Source: UBA1231 sp045123185 (GTDB lineage: Bacteria; Bacillota_I; Bacilli_A; ML615J-28; CAG-313). Taken from it: a DNA stretch of 64,000 nucleotides. The stretch lies in contig JBGVIL010000174.1 in the NCBI GenBank assembly GCA_045123185.1, positions 1-64,000 on the forward strand, given 5' to 3'. Position 1 is the first letter of the stretch. Every line of letters starts with the position of its first letter. Shown here piece by piece: positions 55,126 through 61,932 of the stretch. Made by a program: the position numbers and the translations under genes. Under the pieces are notes generated by a model. That model did no database searches, had not been told where the DNA came from, and saw only the letters and a list, made by a program, of their open reading frames with translations.

Positions 55126-56209
55126 TTTTACGACCTCCATGTTTCTTCATTAGAGTAATGAACTTTTGATATACATCTTCAGTATTTTGATCAATAATTG
55201 TGAATGGTTCAAATTCAATACTCATTACTTTATTTTTAGAATCTTCAAATCCTTCAACTTCATTAGTAATAACATTTTCATGTGTTACTTTTAATGATGT
55301 TCCTTTTAAGCTTTGACGGTCAATTGTATATAAATGATTTTGAACAGCGATTTCAACTTTACCAGTTTTTAAGTTTCTAACTGGATAGTTACAACCATGA
55401 TGTCCACATTTCATTTTTAAGCTTTGTGCGCCATACGCAAGACCAATTAATTGATGACCAAGCCCAACACCAAAAATTGGAAGTACGCCAACAAAACTAT
55501 TAATTAGTTCTATAACTTCTTTTAGGTTTTCGGGATTACCTGGTCCTGATGAAATGAATAATCCATTAGGTTTGTATTTTAAAATTTCTTCTTTAGTTGT
55601 ATTATATGGGAAACTAATTACATTACATCCTGCTTTATTTAATCCTTTGATTAAATTAAGTTTTGTGCCTAAGTCAATAACTGCAACATTATACATTGGG
55701 TTTGGTGTTCTTGAATACCAAACTTTTTTTGATGTTACACTTTGTACTAAATTTAATGGTTCATTATATTCATTTAATAAAGCCATACATTCGTCAATTG
55801 GTTTTTCAATGTCACAAATTAATGCTTTCATTGTGCCAAGTTTTTGAACTATTTTCATTAATTCTCTTGTGTCAATACCTTGAATACCACTAACGTTATT
55901 TTCATCCATTACTTCTTCTAATGTTCTTGTATATCTAAAGTTTGATGGAATTTCATTGTATTCACGTACTACTAAACCTTTAGTACAAATATGTTTTGAT
56001 TCATAGTCTTCATCTGTAAGTCCATAGTTTCCAATTAAAGGATATGTCATACAAACAATTTTAGCTGTATTTGTAGGATCAGAAATAATTTCTTGATAAC
56101 CAACAACAGCTGTGTTACAAATAATTTCTGCAACTGTTTCAGTTAAACTACCAAATCCTACTCCTTCAAATACTTGACCATTTTCTAATACTAATTTACG
56201 ATTATTCAT
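55118..56209 (-). CDS. carA: Carbamoyl phosphate synthase small subunit with lost glutaminase triad
   Basis: 363 residues, normal length and fold signals (GQVFEGVGFGSLTETVAEIICNT, YNVAVIDLGTKLNLIKGL). The class I glutaminase site is broken. The usual GICLGHQ reads GVGLGHQ, with the nucleophile Cys replaced by Gly (codon GGG). The usual VQYHPEA segment reads SIEFEPFT, so the catalytic His and Glu are also gone. The second-shell GHHGCNYPV and QNHLYTID remain. CarA likely survives as a structural subunit while CarB uses free ammonia, as in vertebrate CPS I where the Cys is lost. It overlaps carB by eight bases. Confidence 0.93.
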   Translation of the reverse strand: MNNRKLVLENGQVFEGVGFGSLTETVAEIICNTAVVGYQEIISDPTNTAKIVCMTYPLIGNYGLTDEDYESKHICTKGLVVREYNEIPSNFRYTRTLEEVMDENNVSGIQGIDTRELMKIVQKLGTMKALICDIEKPIDECMALLNEYNEPLNLVQSVTSKKVWYSRTPNPMYNVAVIDLGTKLNLIKGLNKAGCNVISFPYNTTKEEILKYKPNGLFISSGPGNPENLKEVIELINSFVGVLPIFGVGLGHQLIGLAYGAQSLKMKCGHHGCNYPVRNLKTGKVEIAVQNHLYTIDRQSLKGTSLKVTHENVITNEVEGFEDSKNKVMSIEFEPFTIIDQNTEDVYQKFITLMKKHGGRKNA

Positions 56210-56223
56210 ATAGCTTGTCTCCT

Positions 56224-57423
56224 TTACTTTTGAAAAACTATTTTTCCATTTACTAATGTATATTTTGGGAAACCGTAAAAACTCATTCCAATAAATGGAG
56301 AATTTTTACCTTTCGATAATATTTCTTCTTTTGTATAAGTGTGTTCGTTTTCAATATCTAGTATTGTAATATCCGCAATACTACCAACATTTAAATTTCT
56401 TTTAGGTAAATTAAATATCTTAATTGGGTTATACACTAAGATATCTAAAAATCTTTCTAAACTAATTAAATTGGTTTTTACAAAATGTGTATAAATAATA
56501 GGTATCATTGTTTCTGCACCTATAATACCATTTGGACATAAATCATATTCTTTTGCTTTTTCCAGTTCAGTATGCGGTGCATGGTCACTTGCAATCATAC
56601 AAGCTGTTCCATCAAGTAAAGCTTCAACTGTTGCTATTCGATCAGTTTCATCTCTAAGTGGTGGATTCATTTTCCAATTGGCATCTTTAATCATTTCTTT
56701 ATTTAAAATTAAATGATGTGGTGCTACTTCACATGTAATTGGATAGCCATCACGCTGTGCTTGTCTAATTGCGTCAAATGATTCTTTAGTTGACATGTGA
56801 CAGAAATGATATCTACAACCAGTTTTTTTAACTAGTTCAATTTCTCTTCTTACTGCAACATATTCACCTTCAGGTAATGTTTTATAAACATTATCTTCAG
56901 CATGTGATGCAATAGTCAAATTATATTTTTTGGCAAGATTCATTGCATCTTCTAAAATACCTAAATTGTTTACGCCTCTTCCATCATCAGTTAAACCATA
57001 TACTAAATCTTTAAATTCATCGATTTTAGCAATTTCTTTATCTTCTTCATTAATAGTAATTGTTCCAAATGGATAGACATTAACTACAGCATCTTTTTTA
57101 ATTATATCTAATTGTTTGTACAAATGCTCTAATGTATCTGGACATGGATTTAAGTTTGGCATTGACATAATTGAAGTTAATCCACCTTTTGCACAAGAAA
57201 GGCTACCTGTCTTAATTGTTTCTTTATTTTCGAAACCTGGTTCTCTTAAATGAACATGAACATCAACTGCACCTGGTATTACAAGCATATTAGTTGCATC
57301 AATAGTTTCACATTCTGTTTCAATATTAGAATCTATATAAACAATAATATTATTTTCAATTAAAATATCTTTTTTAATTAACTGATTATTTTCAATTATT
57401 TTACCATTCTTAATTAAGATCAT
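56224..57423 (-). CDS. pyrC: Dihydroorotase
   Basis: 399 residues, class I. Metal ligands in DVHVHLREPG, HAEDN, CHMSTKES and ASDHAPH. Closes carbamoyl aspartate to dihydroorotate. Its start overlaps the pyrB TGA stop by four bases (ATGA), implying coupling. Confidence 0.95.
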   Translation of the reverse strand: MILIKNGKIIENNQLIKKDILIENNIIVYIDSNIETECETIDATNMLVIPGAVDVHVHLREPGFENKETIKTGSLSCAKGGLTSIMSMPNLNPCPDTLEHLYKQLDIIKKDAVVNVYPFGTITINEEDKEIAKIDEFKDLVYGLTDDGRGVNNLGILEDAMNLAKKYNLTIASHAEDNVYKTLPEGEYVAVRREIELVKKTGCRYHFCHMSTKESFDAIRQAQRDGYPITCEVAPHHLILNKEMIKDANWKMNPPLRDETDRIATVEALLDGTACMIASDHAPHTELEKAKEYDLCPNGIIGAETMIPIIYTHFVKTNLISLERFLDILVYNPIKIFNLPKRNLNVGSIADITILDIENEHTYTKEEILSKGKNSPFIGMSFYGFPKYTLVNGKIVFQK

Positions 57424-58292
57424 AGTTTTCCTTCCATTGCAAATGAGATTGCAGCCATACGAATATAGACACCATTAGTCATTTGCTTATAAATTCTTGA
57501 TTTTGCACATTCCACAACTTCATCAGCAATTTCAACACCTCTGTTTACTGGTGCTGGATGCATAATAATTGCATGTGGTAACATTTCATCAACACGTTTA
57601 GTTGTTAATCCATACTTTTCATGATACTCTTCAACTGTCATACTCATTGATTCAGAATGTCTTTCAAACTGAACGCGTAATAACATAATTACATCCATTG
57701 TTTTAATAGCTTCATCAAATGGAATATATTTTGCTGAATTATCATTATATTCACTTGGCCCTGAAATGTATACTTCCATACCAAGTCTTTCCATTACTTC
57801 AATATTTGTGTGTGCAACTCTTGAATGAAGGATATCACCAACAATACAACACTTTAAACCTTCAAATTTTCCGAATTCTTCATAAATTGTCATTAAGTCT
57901 AAAAGTGATTGTGTTGGGTGATTACTTTTACCATCTCCACCATTAAATATTGGAATATTAATATTTTCTAGTTCTTTAAAGTATTCATCAACTGAAGATC
58001 TAATAACAACACCATCAACACCTAATGCTTCAAATGTTCTCACTGTATCATATAGTGTTTCGCCTTTTGCAACACTAGAATTTCTTACATCACAACTTAA
58101 AACATTAATACCAAGATTAATTAAAGCTGTTTGAAATGAATAATGTGTTCTAGTAGAATTTTCAAAAAAAAGAGTAGCAACTTTCTTATTAGGATATTTA
58201 ACAACATATCCATTTTTTAGTTTAATTGCATACTCTATTAATTCCATGATTTTATTTGTTTCTAAAGCTTTAAGTGTTAATAAACCTTTCAT
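57420..58292 (-). CDS. pyrB: Aspartate carbamoyltransferase catalytic subunit
   Basis: 290 residues. Carbamoyl phosphate-binding STRTHYSFQTA, the HPTQSLLD motif (DGKSNHPTQSLLDLMTI), and HPAPVNRGVEI. No regulatory subunit is seen. First gene of the operon, behind a leader with alternative hairpins. It ends in TGA. Confidence 0.96.
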   Translation of the reverse strand: MKGLLTLKALETNKIMELIEYAIKLKNGYVVKYPNKKVATLFFENSTRTHYSFQTALINLGINVLSCDVRNSSVAKGETLYDTVRTFEALGVDGVVIRSSVDEYFKELENINIPIFNGGDGKSNHPTQSLLDLMTIYEEFGKFEGLKCCIVGDILHSRVAHTNIEVMERLGMEVYISGPSEYNDNSAKYIPFDEAIKTMDVIMLLRVQFERHSESMSMTVEEYHEKYGLTTKRVDEMLPHAIIMHPAPVNRGVEIADEVVECAKSRIYKQMTNGVYIRMAAISFAMEGKL

Positions 58293-58303
58293 AATACACC
58301 TCT

Positions 58304-58392
58304 TAAAAAAATAGTTTTCAAATCAAAAAGACTTGAAAACTAAGAATTCCAAATTTAATTTAAGTTGTTCTTAGTTTCAAAATTGAACTAAA
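58304..58392 (-). promoter_or_regulatory. pyr operon leader with mutually exclusive hairpins
   Basis: In the minus direction three structures can form. First TTAGTT...AACTAA (58370-58391), then an antiterminator GAAACTAAGAA...TTCTTAGTTTTC (58335-58378), then a terminator AGTTTTCAA...TTGAAAACT plus seven T (58305-58341). Each shares an arm with the next, the layout of PyrR-type attenuators. I see no clear PyrR-binding loop consensus, so the ligand or protein is open. Confidence 0.7.
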
Positions 58393-58435
58393 TATACTTT
58401 TTGACAAAACAACCGATATTTTTAATTTTTGTAGT

Positions 58436-58464
58436 ATTATATCACGAATTTCGTTTTTATTCAA
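58436..58464 (-). promoter_or_regulatory. pyr operon promoter
   Basis: Minus strand: -35 TTGAAT, 17-base spacer, -10 TATAAT, about 145 bases upstream of pyrB. Confidence 0.8.
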
Positions 58465-58489
58465 GGTATTATACATTTTATTTTTTCTA

Positions 58490-58519
58490 ATAAAAAATAG
58501 GCTAGATTATCTAGCCTAA
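58490..58519 (-). terminator. Terminator of the ZIP transporter gene
   Basis: Stem TAGGCTAGA / TCTAGCCTA with six T in the minus direction; it includes the TAG stop codon. Confidence 0.85.
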
Positions 58520-59290
58520 AAGAACATCTAATATCATCATTAAAGAAAAACCGATTGCGAAACAGATTGTGCCGATATGGGAATGTTTTCCACCAGTCAT
58601 TTCCGGGATTAACTCTTCTACTACAACATAGATCATTGCACCGGCAGCAAAGCTTAATAAATATGGTAAAGCAGGTGTAATAAAACTTGCAAGTAAAAGT
58701 GTTAGTAATGCACCTAAAGGTTCAACAATACCACTTAAAACACCAAGGATAAAAGTCTTAGACTTTTTTACTCCACAATCAGCCAGTGGCAAAGAAATAA
58801 TTGCTCCTTCAGGAAAGTTTTGAACTGCAATACCAATTGCAAGAGCAATAGCCATTGAAATAGGCACAGTACTACCAGTTGATGTGGCTGATGCTAAAAC
58901 AACACCAACAGCAATCCCTTCTGGTAAATTATGAAGTGCAACAGCTAAAGCAGTCATTGTTGATTTTTTTAAATTACAACTAGGGCCTTCAACGTCACCA
59001 GAATCAATATGCATGTGTGGAATTACTTTATCAAGTAACATCAAAAACATAAATCCAAGCCAAAGTCCAACTATAACAGGGATAAAAGATAATTTACCCA
59101 TATTACTTGCGGCATCAAAAGATGGTAGGATTAAACTCCAAAATGCAGCAGCAATCATTACACCAGCCGCAAAACCACTAAATGCTTTTTGAACATTAGT
59201 ACTCATTTTCCCTTTAATAAAAAATACTAATCCAGATCCAAGAACAGTTCCTAAAAAAGGAATCAAAATGCTAAAAATAATATCAAACAT
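58511..59290 (-). CDS. ZIP-family divalent metal transporter
   Basis: 259 residues with about eight membrane segments. Metal-site helices HNLPEGIAVGV and QNFPEGAIISLPL match ZupT/GufA-type ZIP transporters, which bring Zn or other divalent ions into the cell. A His-containing loop (HMHIDSGDVEGPSC) is present. Own promoter and terminator. Confidence 0.92.
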   Translation of the reverse strand: MFDIIFSILIPFLGTVLGSGLVFFIKGKMSTNVQKAFSGFAAGVMIAAAFWSLILPSFDAASNMGKLSFIPVIVGLWLGFMFLMLLDKVIPHMHIDSGDVEGPSCNLKKSTMTALAVALHNLPEGIAVGVVLASATSTGSTVPISMAIALAIGIAVQNFPEGAIISLPLADCGVKKSKTFILGVLSGIVEPLGALLTLLLASFITPALPYLLSFAAGAMIYVVVEELIPEMTGGKHSHIGTICFAIGFSLMMILDVLLG

Positions 59291-59310
59291 ATATATACCT
59301 TCCTACTAAT

Positions 59311-59339
59311 ATCTTATTAAATAATAAAGAACTTGTCAA
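59311..59339 (-). promoter_or_regulatory. ZIP gene promoter
   Basis: Minus strand: -35 TTGACA, 17-base spacer, -10 TAAGAT. Confidence 0.75.
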
Positions 59340-59400
59340 TTTTTTTGCAACAAAACATGAACCAATTAAAACAAAATTTATACCGAATACTTTTGTACAC

Positions 59401-59428
59401 TTGATTATTTAATTAAAAATGATATAAT
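59401..59428 (+). promoter_or_regulatory. Promoter of the LytTR-DUF3021 pair
   Basis: Plus strand: -35 TTGATT, 16-base spacer, -10 TATAAT; AGGAGG ribosome site at 59437. Confidence 0.7.
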
Positions 59429-59448
59429 AATATTATAGGAGGTCTCTT

Positions 59449-59877
59449 ATGAAATTCAGATTTATCCCACACGAAGAAGACGAAATAATTGCCTATGGCA
59501 AAACGAAAAATGAATTAATTACCTTAATTGAATCAATATGTATGAATGATGATATAAATATAATAGGTTACTATCAAAATCAAATTAAAGGACTAAATCC
59601 GCTCCAAATTGAGTGTTTTTATACTGAAGATGAAAAAGTATACACTAAATATTTAGGAGTCAAATATCAAATTAAAAAAAGACTATATGAACTTAAAAAT
59701 ATACTAAGTGATAACTTTATTTATATTAATCAAGGATGTATTGTCAATATAAATTATATAGATCATTTTGAAATAACACTTGGAGCATCGCTTAAAGCAG
59801 TTTTAAAATCTGGGGATGTTTTCTATGTATCTAGAAGAATGGTAAAACAAGTTAAAGAAAGGATTGGTATTAAGTAA
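59449..59877 (+). CDS. LytTR DNA-binding regulator
   Basis: 142 residues with a C-terminal LytTR domain (YLGVKYQIKKRLYELKNIL, FIYINQGCIVNINYIDHFE, FYVSRRMVKQVKERI). No receiver domain is present. Such stand-alone LytTR genes typically pair with DUF3021 genes, as here, and control their own operon. Its stop overlaps the next start by one base. These are the only two plus-strand genes in the window. Confidence 0.9.
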   Translation: MKFRFIPHEEDEIIAYGKTKNELITLIESICMNDDINIIGYYQNQIKGLNPLQIECFYTEDEKVYTKYLGVKYQIKKRLYELKNILSDNFIYINQGCIVNINYIDHFEITLGASLKAVLKSGDVFYVSRRMVKQVKERIGIK

Positions 59878-60290
59878 TGAAAAAAATAATTAAAGAGTTT
59901 CTTACAAGAGGTCTACTTTGTATGGGCTTTGGACCAATAGTTTATAGTATTGTAATGTTAATATTATATTTATGTAAGGTTGAAACAACAATTAGTATTG
60001 TTACACTTTTTAAAGGAATTATATCAGCTTCTTTTATGGCTTTTATTATTGCAGGGTCATCAATAATTTGGCAGATTGAAAAAATTGGTATCGCTTATCA
60101 AATTCTAATACATGGTTTATGTTTATATCTATGTTATTTAATAACATACCTTTTAAATGACTGGTTAAAAAAAGAAGGAATATTAATATTTACTATTGTA
60201 TTTATAGTAGGCTATTTAATTATTTGGTTAATTATCTATTTGGTTGAAAGAAGAAAAACAAAGAAATTAAATGAATTAATAAAAAAATAA
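59877..60290 (+). CDS. DUF3021 four-helix membrane protein
   Basis: 137 residues with four membrane segments, as in DUF3021 proteins that accompany LytTR regulators and are thought to modulate them at the membrane. The function is not established. The start shares one base with the LytTR stop (TAATG). Confidence 0.85.
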   Translation: MKKIIKEFLTRGLLCMGFGPIVYSIVMLILYLCKVETTISIVTLFKGIISASFMAFIIAGSSIIWQIEKIGIAYQILIHGLCLYLCYLITYLLNDWLKKEGILIFTIVFIVGYLIIWLIIYLVERRKTKKLNELIKK

Positions 60291-60313
60291 GGCAAGATTA
60301 AATCTTGTCTTTT
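60286..60313. terminator. Bidirectional terminator between convergent genes
   Basis: Stem CAAGATT / AATCTTG extended by GU and AT pairs, with A run on one side and T run on the other, between DUF3021 (plus) and the serine hydrolase (minus). Confidence 0.8.
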
Positions 60314-61278
60314 ATTAATTCTATTAAATTGTTTTTCATAATCTCTGTATTAATTCCACCTAAATTAGTTAAGAAAATTAAACAGAGATTTAAATCAATT
60401 GAAAATAGTAATAAAGTATTAGTGCCTATTGTATCACCACAGTGATAATGAATTAAGTTACCATCTACTTCAATTGTTCTAATTCCTAAGCCATAGAAGT
60501 TATATTCATCATCACCAACATAATTAGGAACTTTCATAACACTAAAGTTAGATGTACTTACTAAGTATTTACACCACTTTTTTAAATCATTAATAGATGA
60601 ATATAAGCCACCATCACCGATGGTTGCGCTACACCAATATTGATCTTTAACATAAAGATTATTCTCATTATCAAGTAAATGTCCATATGCTCTATTTTCA
60701 ATTTCAGTAACACCTTGAATATTTACTTTTGATTTTAACATCCCAGCTTTTTTAAACACATTGTTTTCAATGTATTCACTTATTGACATTTTACTAACCT
60801 TTTCAACAATTAAACCAAGTAAAATGTATGCTGTATTACTATATTTATATTTAGTTCCTACTTTAAAATAAGTATCATTTGTTGTTTTTAAAAAATCTAG
60901 AATATCTTTATCTTTAACTTGTGGCTCATCTTCTTTATGTTCCATATCTTCATAATCATAAATACCTGAAGTATGATTTAGTAAATTCCTAATTGTAATA
61001 TTTTTAAAATAATCTGGTAAATCATTAAATATCGTTAAAATATTAGTTTCATAACTAATCTTTTCTTCTTGTATTAAATTCACAATACTAAACGCAATAA
61101 ACTGTTTAGAAACTGATGCTAATCTAAAATTAGTATTAAACGTAATATCTTCACTAAGTTGATCTCTTACTTTACCATTTACTAACTCTAAAGTTTCACC
61201 ATTGTTATAATAATATAATGCGTAACCTTGATTATTACATTTTAAAATGTTTTTAGTAAGTTTTTCAAATATTTTCAT
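60298..61278 (-). CDS. Serine hydrolase of the beta-lactamase (class C/PBP4*) family
   Basis: 326 residues. Active-site motifs SVSK in FRLASVSKQFIAFSIV near residue 55, YSN in KYSNTAYILLG, and HCG in LIHYHCGDTIG as third box. There is no clear signal peptide, so it may act in the cytoplasm as a peptidase or esterase; a resistance role is not implied. Confidence 0.88.
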   Translation of the reverse strand: MKIFEKLTKNILKCNNQGYALYYYNNGETLELVNGKVRDQLSEDITFNTNFRLASVSKQFIAFSIVNLIQEEKISYETNILTIFNDLPDYFKNITIRNLLNHTSGIYDYEDMEHKEDEPQVKDKDILDFLKTTNDTYFKVGTKYKYSNTAYILLGLIVEKVSKMSISEYIENNVFKKAGMLKSKVNIQGVTEIENRAYGHLLDNENNLYVKDQYWCSATIGDGGLYSSINDLKKWCKYLVSTSNFSVMKVPNYVGDDEYNFYGLGIRTIEVDGNLIHYHCGDTIGTNTLLLFSIDLNLCLIFLTNLGGINTEIMKNNLIELIKDKI

Positions 61279-61324
61279 AATTAATACCTCATATAAATTA
61301 TATCATATTTAAACTATATAAAGT

Positions 61325-61352
61325 AATAAGACACTTATTTAAGTGTCTTATT
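61325..61352 (-). terminator. Terminator of the 180-residue lipoprotein gene
   Basis: Arms AATAAGACACTT / AAGTGTCTTATT with T after the stem; includes the stop codon region. Confidence 0.75.
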
Positions 61353-61890
61353 CTGTTTTAAAATATAAAATATTATCAATTATTTCAAATTGAACTTGAA
61401 TATAAATACCATAAGGTTCTTCAAGTTTAGTTCTTTGTTGAACTAAAATATATCCCGAATTAATATCTTCTGGAATTTCGATTTCTAATTCTTCATGATA
61501 TTTTGGATAAAAATGATCATAATGAGGAACAACTAAGAAAGAACTATCTTGTGCAACAGTAGACTCATACATTATATCATTAAAGTTATAATATTCAAAA
61601 TAATAATTATTTAATTCTTCTTCATTAGAAACAACTGAAATATATAATATTGAATATGAACCTATTGGATGACCATACTTATAACCAGTACCAACAGTCA
61701 CAGGTATACTTCTACTTTTTGTCAAATCATATTGTTGATATCTAGTTTCAAAATCAACAACTTCAGTCACTCCAGCATCAGCAGCACTTGGACTTGATTT
61801 AACATATACTTCTCCCCAAGGTTCATATGGCGTAGATTTAAAACACCCTGTCACAAAAAATAATAATACTAACAATAATATTTTTTTCAT
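61348..61890 (-). CDS. Lipoprotein, function unknown
   Basis: About 180 residues with lipobox VTGC. The mature part is beta-rich and acidic, with no known motif. An earlier GTG and ATG lie inside or touch the GAGGTG ribosome site; the ATG at 61890 is correctly spaced and chosen. It follows the large InlB/His-Cys lipoprotein gene and may be expressed with it. Confidence 0.65.
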   Translation of the reverse strand: MKKILLLVLLFFVTGCFKSTPYEPWGEVYVKSSPSAADAGVTEVVDFETRYQQYDLTKSRSIPVTVGTGYKYGHPIGSYSILYISVVSNEEELNNYYFEYYNFNDIMYESTVAQDSSFLVVPHYDHFYPKYHEELEIEIPEDINSGYILVQQRTKLEEPYGIYIQVQFEIIDNILYFKTE

Positions 61891-61932
61891 TTTCATCACC
61901 TCTTACTAAAGATAACGAAATAAAACCCAGTT

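Noticed and set aside
9869..57423. UGA read as tryptophan, as in many AT-rich mollicutes
   Set aside because: TGA ends the 9869-10363 frame and pyrB at sensible places, tryptophan is written TGG in the genes read, and prfB is present.
60298..61278. Antibiotic-resistance beta-lactamase
   Set aside because: Motifs fit the broad serine hydrolase family, with no signal peptide and no class-specific resistance features.
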